Shown: positions 1 to 8,804 of the stretch, in pieces
Position numbering within the stretch: position 1 is the first letter of the stretch
Layout of the letters: each line of letters starts with the position of its first letter
Source of the DNA: Bacteroides sp. 51
Lineage (GTDB): Bacteria > Bacteroidota > Bacteroidia > Bacteroidales > Bacteroidaceae
Length of the DNA: 64,000 bases
Direction: 5' to 3'
Assembly (NCBI RefSeq): GCF_010500965.1
Contig: NZ_QVMI01000019.1
Location: 88,470-152,469, forward strand
The notes under the pieces: model-generated
Told to the model about the DNA's origin: nothing
The model's input: only the letters and a program-made list of their open reading frames with translations
Databases searched by the model: none
Translations under genes and position numbers: made by a program

Positions 1-1234
1 CTTTTGCATAAGTAGACCTGAGGATATAGATACATAATGCCCAACTCAACACGGCAGATAAGATCAACAACATCAATCCCATCTCCCCTTTACGATAGAA
101 CATTACATATAAAACTACAGGAATGGCCAATAAAATAATTGCAACCAACGTAGCATTGATCTTAAATATAACTTTATCTATGCGCTTATTCAGATTGCTG
201 AGGCTATGATAAAAGTACAAGCCTATAAGTATGGCACCCGGTATCAGTATCGGCAATAAATACCTTGTTTTCTTTTCGGGAATAACGGAAAGTAAAACCA
301 ATGAAGACAGAAACCAAGTCAGGGCAAAAACATACATATCGCCACTACCCCGCCAGGAGTTTTTGAATGTAGTGCTTCGTTGCCGGCTCACTATGGCAGT
401 AATCAAGAACAAGGCCCAGATTCCTGCTTCGGCAGCAAACTTCCAATAGTAATACCAGGGACGGACATTATAATTAATCCATGAAGACGATTCTTTATGG
501 GCCACATACAACATCATCTCCGGATGAGACAGGAGTAAATAAACATTCCACCAAAAAGAAATGACCAGGCACAACAGGATCATAGTGATCAACGGGGCAA
601 CTTTTTTCTTTAAAGATGGTCTGAAAGTAAATCCGTAAGCTATAATAAAAGAAAGCAGTAAAGCATAAAATGACACCGGACCTTTGCTCAAAAAAGAAAG
701 TCCCATAAATATCCCCGCTGCCAGAAAGTTCTTCCATTGTGCTCCTTCTTTCTTTAAAGCCAACACCAGATAATAAATAGCCATAAGCATAAAACTATGG
801 CAATAGATATCCCATGTTGCCGTTCGCCCCATCAGAATAACATTGAAACAAGTAGCCAATGCAAGACCGGAGAACAATGCCGCTTTTTTATTTCTGGTCA
901 TCTCTACAACCAGAAGATATAAGAAAACAACCATAAGGGTTGCCATTATGCCCGATGCATAACGCTGCACGATAAGACTCCCTGGTGCAATATGTTCAAT
1001 GCCGGCAGCAATCCATGTTGGCAAAGGCGGTTTCTCCAATCTTAACTCCCCATTCATGGTTGGAATCAGGTAGTTTCCGGTACGTACCATCTCTTGCGCT
1101 GTTGCCAGGTTGCGCGACTCCATTAAATCGGCCGGTATAACCTGGTTGTTTATAAAGAAGGCAAAACAGCAAACAACAACTATCACGACATAATGAATAT
1201 AAGGCTTATCCAGTATTCTCTCCCTATTATACAT
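1..1234 (-). CDS. GT39 (ArnT/PMT-like) membrane glycosyltransferase, 3' end cut by window
   Basis: Reading the minus strand from an ATG at 1234 gives an uninterrupted frame to the window edge, about 411 residues. After an N-terminal membrane segment comes the GT39 signature: acidic residues in a first outer loop (ADLMESRNLATAQEM, about residues 35-49) and then LRLEKPPLPTW. Many hydrophobic helices follow. Enzymes of this family take a sugar from a polyprenyl-phosphate carrier and place it on lipid A, glycan or protein on the outer face of the inner membrane. It starts 11 nt after the GT2 gene, so the two form an operon in which the GT2 enzyme probably makes the carrier-linked sugar. The acceptor cannot be told from sequence. 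The C-terminus lies outside the window. Confidence 0.82.
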   Translation of the reverse strand, partial: MYNRERILDKPYIHYVVIVVVCCFAFFINNQVIPADLMESRNLATAQEMVRTGNYLIPTMNGELRLEKPPLPTWIAAGIEHIAPGSLIVQRYASGIMATLMVVFLYLLVVEMTRNKKAALFSGLALATCFNVILMGRTATWDIYCHSFMLMAIYYLVLALKKEGAQWKNFLAAGIFMGLSFLSKGPVSFYALLLSFIIAYGFTFRPSLKKKVAPLITMILLCLVISFWWNVYLLLSHPEMMLYVAHKESSSWINYNVRPWYYYWKFAAEAGIWALFLITAIVSRQRSTTFKNSWRGSGDMYVFALTWFLSSLVLLSVIPEKKTRYLLPILIPGAILIGLYFYHSLSNLNKRIDKVIFKINATLVAIILLAIPVVLYVMFYRKGEMGLMLLILSAVLSWALCIYILRSTYAK

Positions 1235-1245
1235 ATACGAATTAA

Positions 1246-1974
1246 TTAGAGGTTATCTACAGCTATTGCGTAATTAATATACCGTTTCTTCATCCAACGA
1301 TAAGCAAAGCAATCCATAAACGGACTGATCAATCTATTCCATAAATGGAACTTGGATTGTCCGGCTACACGTTCAAAATGCCTGACTGGTATCTGTTTTA
1401 CTTTACCATGTTGCAACTGAATCAGGGCGGGCAGAAAACGATGCATCCCGGTAAACATGGGTATGCGTTTGGCATACGTGGCGTTTATTACTTTCAGCGG
1501 GCATCCGGTATCTTCTACTCCATCGTGGGTCATCATCCGGCGAAAGTTATTGGCTATTTTTGAAGAGAGCTTCTTACCCAAGCTGTCTTTACGACCTGTA
1601 CGTATTCCCATTACCAATTCATAATCTTTTCGATGGGGTAATAATAACTCAAAATCGGCCGGAGTTGTTTGTAAATCAGCATCAATATATCCAACGTAGG
1701 CAGACTGAGCCATATCTATTCCTGCTTTTATAGCAGCGCTTAATCCGTTATTACGGGTGAAACTGATATAAAAGAAGCCATCGTTCCGGTCGCAGATTTC
1801 CTGCATACGTAGTTTACTCTGATCCTTCGAACCATCGTCAACAAAAAGTATACATGTTTTTACTGATGCGGAATGGATATATGTTGAAAGCTCTTTTTCA
1901 AGCCTGTGCATGTTGTCCTCTTCGTTATAAATAGGCACAATCACACAAAACTCATACGCTCCGGTTTTATTCAT
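1246..1974 (-). CDS. Family 2 glycosyltransferase (polyprenyl-phosphate sugar synthase-like)
   Basis: 242 residues. The GT-A fold motifs are plain: VIVPIYNEE near residue 12, FVDDGSKD near 44 (nucleotide binding) and YIDADLQTTP near 96 (metal-binding DxD region). This pattern fits the dolichol/undecaprenyl-phosphate mannose or glucose synthase group (DPM1, ArnC, GtrB). Unlike ArnC and GtrB it lacks the two C-terminal membrane helices, ending shortly after an amphipathic basic stretch (YRWMKKRYINY), so it is probably cytosolic or peripheral. It lies directly upstream of the GT39 enzyme, its likely user. The donor sugar is unknown. Confidence 0.85.
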   Translation of the reverse strand: MNKTGAYEFCVIVPIYNEEDNMHRLEKELSTYIHSASVKTCILFVDDGSKDQSKLRMQEICDRNDGFFYISFTRNNGLSAAIKAGIDMAQSAYVGYIDADLQTTPADFELLLPHRKDYELVMGIRTGRKDSLGKKLSSKIANNFRRMMTHDGVEDTGCPLKVINATYAKRIPMFTGMHRFLPALIQLQHGKVKQIPVRHFERVAGQSKFHLWNRLISPFMDCFAYRWMKKRYINYAIAVDNL

Positions 1975-2065
1975 TTGTACACAAATTAATATGTTAGAAA
2001 TTCTGTTTATTAATGATTACCGCATGAGATGGGTAATACCCTACCGGAATTCAACAAAAAAAACT

Positions 2066-2073
2066 TAAATTTG
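2066..2073 (+). promoter_or_regulatory. Bacteroides -7 box (TAAATTTG) for the sigma factor operon
   Basis: TAAATTTG matches the Bacteroidota primary-sigma -7 consensus TAnnTTTG and lies about 70 nt before the sigma factor start. I see no clear TTTG at the -33 spacing. Confidence 0.45.
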
Positions 2074-2142
2074 TTTGCCCCTACAACATGCGATGATAAA
2101 AAGAAAAAAACAATGTATCACAGGTAGGGTAAATCTACTCTA

Positions 2143-2658
2143 TTGCGGTATATATTAAAAGATTACAGGAAAATTGTGGATAAACAATCATTCAAACACA
2201 TATTCGACGATTACTTCGATCCGTTACGAAACTATATATATTATAGGTGTTCGGATGAGGAAGCGGCATCGGATATTGCACAAGATGTATTTATGCGTAT
2301 ATGGGAAAAACGGGATCAACTAGACGCCTTCAGGATTAAACCATTATTATATAAAATGGCAAATGATATGATCATTTCTCATTACCGCAAACAAACAGTC
2401 CAACTTAATTTTGAAAAAGATGTGTATACGGAAGAAGAGAGTTTATCGCCCCAGGATGATATGCAATTTTCTGAACTGAAAAAGAGATATGCATCCGCTC
2501 TGTCGGATATGTCGGAAGGATTACGCGAAACCTTTTTAATGAGTCGTAATGATGAACTTAAATACTACGAAATAGCCGAAAGGCTGGATATCAGCGTTAA
2601 AACTGTGGAGAAAAGAATATCTGCCGCATTAAAGCTTTTAAAAGAAAAATTATCATAA
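2143..2658 (+). CDS. ECF sigma factor, FecI-like
   Basis: 171 residues. Region 2 is seen at about residues 20-85 (FDDYFDPLRNYIYYRC, DIAQDVFMRIWEKRDQL) and region 4 at about 115-170 (LRETFLMSRNDELKYYEIAERL followed by a VKTVEKRIS recognition helix). In Bacteroidota such factors are held by a FecR-type anti-sigma protein and released by a signal from a TonB-dependent receptor; both partners follow directly, the first after 12 nt. The start taken here is TTG at 2143; an internal GTG at 2176 would give a protein 11 residues shorter and is possible. Confidence 0.88.
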   Translation: MRYILKDYRKIVDKQSFKHIFDDYFDPLRNYIYYRCSDEEAASDIAQDVFMRIWEKRDQLDAFRIKPLLYKMANDMIISHYRKQTVQLNFEKDVYTEEESLSPQDDMQFSELKKRYASALSDMSEGLRETFLMSRNDELKYYEIAERLDISVKTVEKRISAALKLLKEKLS

Positions 2659-2670
2659 TACGAGGAGTAT

Positions 2671-3480
2671 ATGGACACAAGAAGATTGAAAATAAAACCT
2701 GATTGGTCTAAAACCAAAGAAGAAATATGGGAAGAACAGTTTGCCGGACTTGATGAACACTCTCCCTCAACTGTGGTTTCCAAACCTGTTCCTTATCATC
2801 GTAAACAAAAGTGGTTATATGCTGTTGCAGCCTTTATAGCCATTGCAATACTGCTGCCTTCAACAGCCTATTTCTATAAAAAAGAAGTTGTTACTTCCCG
2901 GGGAGAACATATATCATATGTCCTGCCCGATGGTTCGACCGTTAAGCTGAATGCCGAAAGCCGCTTAAGCTATAAACCTTATTGGTGGAAGATTTCAAGA
3001 GAAATCAAACTAAACGGCGAGGGCTATTTTGAAGTTACCCCCGGAAGTACATTTCAGGTCAACGCAGGTAAGAGTACAGTCACCGTACTAGGGACCAGTT
3101 TTAATGTATATGCACGAAAAGAGAACTATCTGAACGTGACTTGCTTAACCGGAAAAGTACAAGTTAAAAGAGATCATCAAACCGTTGTACTTACTCCCAA
3201 TATGCAAGCACAATATCAAAACAACGTTCTTTCGGCAGGGAATACCAACAATAGTTCAAATGCGATTGAATGGACACGCAACCATTTCGTATTCCTTGCG
3301 GCTCCTTTAGACGAAGTTGTGGAAGAAATTGAAAGACAATATAATATAGAAGTTGTAACAACATCTAAATTAGACTATCTTTACACCGGGAATTTCTCTA
3401 AGAACAAATCACCCGAAGAAGTTCTTAAAATTATCGGGAAGCCATTTGGAATAGAGTTTAAAGTAAAGAGAGTTGAATAG
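2671..3480 (+). CDS. FecR-family anti-sigma factor
   Basis: 269 residues. A cytoplasmic N-terminal part of about 45 residues is followed by one membrane helix (WLYAVAAFIAIAILLPS, about 48-65). The periplasmic FecR domain (about 75-175) contains TSRGEHISYVLPDGSTVKLN, and a C-terminal DUF4974-type domain (about 205-265) starts at HFVFLAAPLDEVVEEI. It should bind the upstream sigma factor inside and the receptor's N-terminal signalling domain outside. Its stop lies inside the start of the receptor gene (8-nt overlap), which suggests translational coupling. Confidence 0.9.
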   Translation: MDTRRLKIKPDWSKTKEEIWEEQFAGLDEHSPSTVVSKPVPYHRKQKWLYAVAAFIAIAILLPSTAYFYKKEVVTSRGEHISYVLPDGSTVKLNAESRLSYKPYWWKISREIKLNGEGYFEVTPGSTFQVNAGKSTVTVLGTSFNVYARKENYLNVTCLTGKVQVKRDHQTVVLTPNMQAQYQNNVLSAGNTNNSSNAIEWTRNHFVFLAAPLDEVVEEIERQYNIEVVTTSKLDYLYTGNFSKNKSPEEVLKIIGKPFGIEFKVKRVE

Positions 3481-5920
3481 AGTTGTAATTATCATTTTCT
3501 TAATTATACACTGTACCGTAGCTTTCTCGCAAGAGCTACGGTTAGTTGTTTCGGACAAACCGTTGAATACTGTATTAAGTTCACTTAATATTGAGGTTTC
3601 ATATGACGACAAAGCTCTATCTGCCTACAATGTAACCGTAAACAAATTATTCGCCACCCCTCACGAGGCGCTCACATACCTATTGCAGGATAAACCTTTT
3701 ACGATAGAGCAAATAGGAAACGTATTCATTATCCTACCGGTAAAAAAACAACTGGCCGAAACTCCCCCGATGTTACCGGTTCCTCCTAAAATTAATTATA
3801 TCATAAGCGGAACCATTCTAGATGCATCCAACAATGAGCGCCTGCCATACGCTTATGTGAATACGAGCAGAGGTCTTATTTCATGTAACCAATCGGGACG
3901 GTTTACAATCACAAGAAATAAGAAAGGACCTATAGCTGTGAAAATACGCTATATGGGTTATGAGGATCTGGATACAATTCTCACAGTAGGTTCGCACATG
4001 CTTGCATTGGTTCCTGTTGCCGTTTCTTTGGAAGAGGTTGTTGTACACCCCTCTCCTGCTGCTATGCTTATGCAGTCGGGACAACAGTCGGGTGAGGTAC
4101 GTATAAATCATCAGGTGGCGCAATACATGCCCGGCGGGGTTGAGAACTCCGTATTTACGTTATTACGCATGATGCCGGGTGTTCGTGCATCTGGCGAATC
4201 TTCGGGAGATATTATTGTATGGGGCAGTAACGCCGGAGAAAGTCAGATTAAGTTTGATGGTTTTACGCTCTTCGGGATGAAGAATTTCAATGAGCACATT
4301 AGTTCCGTGAATCCCTATCTGGTCAAAGACATCCGTCTGTTAAAGGGAGGTTATGATGCTTCGTTAGGAAACCGCATCGGAGCTATAGCCGAACTGACGG
4401 GTAATGACGGCGACCATACCAAACCTGTATTAAAAGCAAATGTCAGCAATTATACGGCGAATGCATTTATATCTGCTCCGGTCTTCTCGCGGGCAGTGCT
4501 TTCGGCTGCCTACCGGCAAACATTCTACAATATGTACAGTAGCAGGGAGGTAACTCAAATAAATAACCCGGATAACGAACATGATTCGCCTCTTCCTTCG
4601 AATGTTTCTATTGAACCTTGGTATTCTTTCCGTGATATGAACCTGAAACTTGCAGGAAATGCTTCTCAAAAGGATTATTATTACGCCAGTCTGTATGCTG
4701 CCGATGACCGGTTCAAATCGAGTGTTACCAATACCGTTAAGAATGAGGAGTATCACATTACGGCCAAAGAAAAGAACAGGCAATACGGGGCCGGACTTGG
4801 ATATGAGAAGTATTGGAAAAATGGTTCTTCTACAACTCTCCATGCTTCTTACTCGCGTATGGTTTCCCAAATTGACAATGTTAATGGGCAAGAGAGTAAT
4901 GATGACAATACACTACTAGCTGTGTATACGGACAATCGCATTCAGGAAATTGGAGTCAAGCTACAGCACAACCAGAATGCCGGTCATTTCCAGAAACTTA
5001 AGTTTGGAATTGAATGGAAGGAATATACCAACCATTTGAATCGCAAGCATAAAGAGTTGCACGTTCCTACACTGTTTTTCAACGATCACCTGATGTTCGA
5101 CAAGCTTTCTATTGATGCAGGGATCAGAGCTGATTTTCTTCCGCGAGGCAGTTCATTTATACAGCCACGCATTTCTGCCCGCTATGCCATAACGGAAGAG
5201 TTGACGACTACTGCCTCCTGGGGCATGTATCATCAATTCATCACCCGGATACCTTATCAGTACAGTCCGGGAAGTTATCAAATGGCATGGAGCCTTGCCG
5301 ACAGCACTTATCTGCAAGCAAGGCATCTCATTGCTGGTGTGGCTTATAGTAAAAACGGGTATTTGTTCAGTCTGGAAGGGTACTACAAATCAATTCATAA
5401 CGGGTTGTATATCAGGGAGAATCTCCCCTTCCGCTCTAATAACAAAATATGGGGAGGCGATTTGTATGCTAAAAAGGAGTTTCGTAATCAAACCCTGTTC
5501 GGCTCTTATTCTTTTGTAGGTATTAAAAATCCTTATGATGAGTTCGGACAGGAGATAAAGCTAGGTGGTATGGCTTCATACAAGAACTTCCATCTTACGT
5601 GTACCTATATATTCGGTACAGGGTTTGCTTACTTATCAAGTGGTCGGTATATGTATGATCATCCCAATAATGATGATGATGACGATGATTATGATGATAT
5701 TAATGGAGATAGCGATTCATACCAACGGCTCGATCTGGCATTAACCTACCGGCTTCAGCTTAAGAAATGTAAGCTACAAATAAGCGGCTCGCTTCTAAAC
5801 CTCTTTGATAACCATAACGTAAAAGACCGGTATCAGCTAAACGAGAACAATAACCTGACCAATATCTATACGAAAGCAACTTCTTTCACTCCAATGATCT
5901 CGGCAGAAATCATATTTTAG
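3473..5920 (+). CDS. TonB-dependent receptor with STN and carboxypeptidase-like domains
   Basis: 815 residues from a TTG at 3473, chosen because it gives a good signal peptide (MNRVVIIIFLIIHCTVAFSQ). Order: short secretin/TonB N-terminal signalling domain (about 22-92), carboxypeptidase-regulatory-like domain (about 108-190, ISGTILDASNNERLPYAYVN), plug (about 215-315, with MMPGVRASG and IKFDGFTLFGMKNF), then a 22-strand-type barrel ending in a terminal Phe. The signalling domain matches the sigma/anti-sigma pair just upstream, so the trio should be a cell-surface signalling system. No SusD-like lipoprotein follows, so this is not a standard glycan-uptake pair; a metal chelate, cofactor or peptide ligand is more likely, but the ligand cannot be read. 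An Asp-rich loop lies near residues 730-746. Confidence 0.9.
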   Translation: MNRVVIIIFLIIHCTVAFSQELRLVVSDKPLNTVLSSLNIEVSYDDKALSAYNVTVNKLFATPHEALTYLLQDKPFTIEQIGNVFIILPVKKQLAETPPMLPVPPKINYIISGTILDASNNERLPYAYVNTSRGLISCNQSGRFTITRNKKGPIAVKIRYMGYEDLDTILTVGSHMLALVPVAVSLEEVVVHPSPAAMLMQSGQQSGEVRINHQVAQYMPGGVENSVFTLLRMMPGVRASGESSGDIIVWGSNAGESQIKFDGFTLFGMKNFNEHISSVNPYLVKDIRLLKGGYDASLGNRIGAIAELTGNDGDHTKPVLKANVSNYTANAFISAPVFSRAVLSAAYRQTFYNMYSSREVTQINNPDNEHDSPLPSNVSIEPWYSFRDMNLKLAGNASQKDYYYASLYAADDRFKSSVTNTVKNEEYHITAKEKNRQYGAGLGYEKYWKNGSSTTLHASYSRMVSQIDNVNGQESNDDNTLLAVYTDNRIQEIGVKLQHNQNAGHFQKLKFGIEWKEYTNHLNRKHKELHVPTLFFNDHLMFDKLSIDAGIRADFLPRGSSFIQPRISARYAITEELTTTASWGMYHQFITRIPYQYSPGSYQMAWSLADSTYLQARHLIAGVAYSKNGYLFSLEGYYKSIHNGLYIRENLPFRSNNKIWGGDLYAKKEFRNQTLFGSYSFVGIKNPYDEFGQEIKLGGMASYKNFHLTCTYIFGTGFAYLSSGRYMYDHPNNDDDDDDYDDINGDSDSYQRLDLALTYRLQLKKCKLQISGSLLNLFDNHNVKDRYQLNENNNLTNIYTKATSFTPMISAEIIF

Positions 5921-5958
5921 AAGGTGCATCATTAACTCCTGACGCACCCTCCAAAGTT

Positions 5959-6945
5959 TTAGTTAAACTTGGGTGCAGCGCCTCGCTGCCGCTGCCGTTG
6001 CCCGGTTTTCATTAAGCATGCGCCTGCAGAATATCCTCCACCAAAGACCGACATACATACCAGGTCGGAGTCTTCATAACGGTCGTAGTTCATAGCAAAG
6101 ACCAATAGTGCACTTGCCGATCCGGTATTCCCCATTCTTTCGATGTTGGATAGAGATTTCTTTTCGGGCAATCCCAATCGTTGCGCTACATTCTTCAAGA
6201 TACGCATATTGGCCTGATGGCCGATAAAATAAGATAAGTCCTGAATGTCATATCCATTATCTTTCAGAATCTTCTGTGTATTTTCTGCAATATAGGTGCA
6301 TGCATACGTAAACACGTCTTTTCCGAATGGCATTTGAAGCCCGCCTTTCGGAAGATTCAGTTTTACGGCTTCCGGTCCCAGCCCAATGTGTCCAAGCCCT
6401 TGTGTGTTGATTGCAAGAATCTCTGTTTCTTCGGGAGAGTAAGAGTCTTTCGAGAAGAAATATGCTACGGCTGCGTCTCCCCACAAATGTCCGGCGATAG
6501 AATCCGTATCATCCGAATAGGAAGAGTTCCGGTCGGCACAAATCAGGAGTGCTTTTGAAGCTAATCCGGAATCGAAATACGATTTGATGGCTTCCATTGC
6601 ATTGATGCCCGAAGAGCAAGCGGAAGAAATGTAAAATACCTTGGCCGAGGGAATATTGTATTCACGCTGTATCTGATGCCCTACGGTGCCTACCGTATCT
6701 GATGGTGTGTATGATGCAAAAATGATTAACCCCACTTCGCTTATATCATACGGTAGCTTTGGTCTTGCCTTTTCCACCGCTTTCTTACACATATATTCTA
6801 TGGTTTCTTTTGAAGAAGCACGAACACGCGATTTGATTCCAGTACGTTGGAATATCCACTCATCTGTAAGTCCGTTCAGATCTGTAAAATAGCTGTTCGG
6901 AATCATGTCTTTTGGCACATACTGCCCGATAGCATTGATAAACAT
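5959..6945 (-). CDS. 3-oxoacyl-ACP synthase III family protein (FabH-like)
   Basis: 328 residues with the full KAS III triad: Cys110 in SSACSSGINAM, His243 in IGHQANMRIL and Asn273 in ERMGNTGSASA. Such enzymes condense an acyl-CoA or acyl starter with malonyl-ACP. It is separate from other fatty acid genes and lies 54 nt after a tetR gene, with a palindromic operator in the gap, so it is probably a regulated accessory synthase, not the housekeeping FabH. The family normally ends near the GGGYSAGACLMK segment. Here about 14 extra residues (GQRQRQRGAAPKFN) are encoded by an intergenic-type repeat that has replaced the end of the gene. Confidence 0.88.
   Translation of the reverse strand: MFINAIGQYVPKDMIPNSYFTDLNGLTDEWIFQRTGIKSRVRASSKETIEYMCKKAVEKARPKLPYDISEVGLIIFASYTPSDTVGTVGHQIQREYNIPSAKVFYISSACSSGINAMEAIKSYFDSGLASKALLICADRNSSYSDDTDSIAGHLWGDAAVAYFFSKDSYSPEETEILAINTQGLGHIGLGPEAVKLNLPKGGLQMPFGKDVFTYACTYIAENTQKILKDNGYDIQDLSYFIGHQANMRILKNVAQRLGLPEKKSLSNIERMGNTGSASALLVFAMNYDRYEDSDLVCMSVFGGGYSAGACLMKTGQRQRQRGAAPKFN
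5961..5990. repeat. Dispersed GAAACYTGGG/hairpin repeat, copy inside KAS III 3' end
   Basis: AAACTTGGGT followed by the perfect hairpin GCAGCG-CCT-CGCTGC (5975-5989). The same hairpin recurs exactly at 14542-14556, and related copies lie near 13.6, 30.0, 34.3 and 54.8 kb. Confidence 0.6.
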
Positions 6946-6960
6946 AGTTATTGTTTTTAT

Positions 6961-6976
6961 GTGAACACCCGTTCAC
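6961..6976. promoter_or_regulatory. Palindromic operator GTGAAC-N4-GTTCAC, likely TetR site
   Basis: A perfect 6+6 palindrome 15 nt upstream of the KAS III start. The half site GTGAA/TTCAC is shared with the palindrome upstream of the adjacent tetR gene, pointing to one regulator acting at both places. Confidence 0.65.
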
Positions 6977-6999
6977 TTTTAGTTTAAAAAAAAGTTTGC

Positions 7000-7608
7000 C
7001 TATCTTTTCATCATTTCATATAGATAAAGTATAAACTGGTCTTGCCCGTCGGTATGGGCGCTAGGCTTACCGTTGGGTCTTATCGGAAAGTCTTCGCGGG
7101 TATCCATGAAATAGATCTTTGTAAAGAGACGGCTCATCAAACTGATATCTACATCTTCACGAATTTCACCTGCTTCCTTACTGTTACGTAGCGCTACCCT
7201 CCAATGCATTTCCACATTGATCTGGCTTTTCTTGAAACGAATGTCGAATCCCGGGTAATACCGTGCAGCCTGGATTATGAGGTTAGTGAAATTCAGGAAG
7301 GTAAACTGTGATCCTCCTTTGGTGGTGATCAGTTTCGCAATTAACCGTTGCCGCTTATGCAAAGAGCGTACCAACTCGGGCACTTTCATGTTCGGATTGA
7401 TATTCTCTGTTACCCGTTCCAGTGTATGGAAGAAATACGTGTCGACCACTTTTCTGAAAAGTTCCTCTTTATTTTTATAGTGACGGTACAAAGCCCCTCT
7501 CGACATTCCCAGCTTTTCCTGCAAGCTGCTAATGATTGGACTGGCGTAGCCGTTGACCATAAATTCGTTAAAGGCAACCTTTAATATGTCTTCCTTATTA
7601 TACTTCAC
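7000..7608 (-). CDS. TetR/AcrR-family transcriptional regulator
   Basis: 202 residues. The N-terminal TetR HTH is clear (about 8-52: ILKVAFNEFMVNGYASPIIS, then MSRGALYRHYKNKEELF). The C-terminal two thirds is the variable ligand-binding and dimer part. It precedes the KAS III gene on the same strand. Operators with shared half sites lie in front of both genes, so it probably represses itself and the KAS III gene, with a fatty-acyl or related ligand as a reasonable guess. Confidence 0.88.
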   Translation of the reverse strand: MKYNKEDILKVAFNEFMVNGYASPIISSLQEKLGMSRGALYRHYKNKEELFRKVVDTYFFHTLERVTENINPNMKVPELVRSLHKRQRLIAKLITTKGGSQFTFLNFTNLIIQAARYYPGFDIRFKKSQINVEMHWRVALRNSKEAGEIREDVDISLMSRLFTKIYFMDTREDFPIRPNGKPSAHTDGQDQFILYLYEMMKR

Positions 7609-7645
7609 AATGCAAAGTAAATTATTTCACCCGGACTCTCCAACT

Positions 7646-7669
7646 AAAAGTGAACAAAGTTTCACTTTT
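7646..7669. promoter_or_regulatory. Palindromic operator AAAAGTGAA-N6-TTCACTTTT upstream of tetR
   Basis: A perfect 9+9 inverted repeat, 38 nt before the tetR start, with the same GTGAA/TTCAC core as the site at 6961-6976. Probably an autoregulatory operator. Confidence 0.65.
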
Positions 7670-7846
7670 TAATTGTTTTTAGTGTTTGAAAGGCGCATAC
7701 CCCGAGTAAAATGCTCCAGAAGTGTGTTTCAGGGTTTTGTGAAAACTTTTTTTAAGAAGATATTCTTTCACATATATGGAAACAATATGAGTTGCTTGCT
7801 TGTTTATTACATAATTCCGGATTATTTATATTATTAAAATTGCATT

Positions 7847-8206
7847 ATGGTTACAGTAAATATAAAACGCATCTACGATAAACCTGCGCCAACCGATGGA
7901 TATCGGGTATTCATTGATAAGATATGGCCAAGGGGAATGTCTAAAAATGAAGTTAAATATGATCTTTGGGCAAAAGATATTGCGCCGTCCATTCCTTTGC
8001 GGAAATGGTTTCATGAGGACCCCGACAGCAACTGGCATGGCTTTGAAGAGAAGTATACTCATGAGCTGGAAATTTCTCCTTCTGTTAAGCAGTTTATCGA
8101 CAAAATCAGGAATGAGAGTAGAGTAACACTTCTCTATGGGGCAAGAAATGCTGTAGAAAACCATGCACTGGTGTTGCAGGCTTTTCTGGAGAAGGTTTTA
8201 AATTAA
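7847..8206 (+). CDS. DUF488 family protein
   Basis: 119 residues. Family marks are YRVFIDKIWPRG near the N-terminus, a central W(A)KDIAPS..LRKWFHEDP segment and LLYGARN near the C-terminus. This is the short, single-domain form found widely in bacteria; its biochemical role is not settled. It has no obvious operon partner: the tetR gene upstream is divergent and the next gene is convergent across a shared terminator. Confidence 0.85.
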   Translation: MVTVNIKRIYDKPAPTDGYRVFIDKIWPRGMSKNEVKYDLWAKDIAPSIPLRKWFHEDPDSNWHGFEEKYTHELEISPSVKQFIDKIRNESRVTLLYGARNAVENHALVLQAFLEKVLN

Positions 8207-8227
8207 CTTTCAGTATAGATACAAAAG

Positions 8228-8258
8228 AAAAAACCGTGACGGACTGCCACGGTTTTTT
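8228..8258. terminator. Bidirectional hairpin terminator
   Basis: AAAAAACCGTG / CACGGTTTTTT stem with a 9-nt loop lies between two convergent genes and has a T run on either strand, so it can end both transcripts. Confidence 0.8.
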
Positions 8259-8265
8259 CTTTTTA

Positions 8266-8613
8266 TTATTTCTCAAAAACTATACTACCGTCTTTTTTCA
8301 GTGTAACTTTGCCCTGCCATTCTTCATAAACATATTCGGCATTGGTAAATTTAATACCAGAAGCAGTGGTGTCTTGCATCAAAGTAATGGTATCACCTTT
8401 AAGAACAATATCGACCAAGCCTCTGGGGTTATTGAATGTCAAATACATTGTAGTTCCGCTTTTATCTGTAACAGAGTTCTTTACGATTCCAGCTTCTTGG
8501 TTTGCTGTTACTACAGTAACTTCTTCTACTACAGCTTCTTTTGCTTTTTGGTTACATGAAGTAAACACAAATACTCCAGTCATCATTGTCAACACAAAAA
8601 ATACCTTTTTCAT
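8266..8613 (-). CDS. MliC-like lipoprotein (putative c-type lysozyme inhibitor)
   Basis: 115 residues from the ATG at 8613, chosen because it opens a lipoprotein signal peptide (MKKVFFVLTMMTGVFVFTSC, lipid-bearing Cys20); a longer upstream frame has no signal peptide. The mature part has the MliC-type pattern: TTMYLTFNNPRGLVDIVLKGD, then TASGIKFTNAEYVYEEWQGK, with the Ser-Gly pair that in known inhibitors enters the lysozyme active site. It probably sits in the envelope and protects against host lysozyme. The family match is by motif only; the usual cysteines of MliC are not all present. Confidence 0.68.
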   Translation of the reverse strand: MKKVFFVLTMMTGVFVFTSCNQKAKEAVVEEVTVVTANQEAGIVKNSVTDKSGTTMYLTFNNPRGLVDIVLKGDTITLMQDTTASGIKFTNAEYVYEEWQGKVTLKKDGSIVFEK

Positions 8614-8804
8614 TTGCTTATACCTTTTTTGAATTATTCCGGATTTAGAATGACTACCGGATTCCGTCATTTGCTTTATAAACAAATAAACTGGTATAAA
8701 GTTCGAAGGAATTAAGATAGAAGAACGGTGTGCTCTTTGCACGCTAAGGGTGAAAACTTTGCAGGCAAGCTTTTGGTTATTTACACGCAAGCTTTACAAA
8801 GGAA

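Noticed and set aside
4430-4891. 153-codon minus-strand open frame
   Set aside because: Antisense to the TonB receptor barrel; composition unlike a real protein.
8614-8790. Upstream extension of the MliC-like gene
   Set aside because: The longer frame would place 59 residues before a clear lipoprotein signal peptide starting at 8613.
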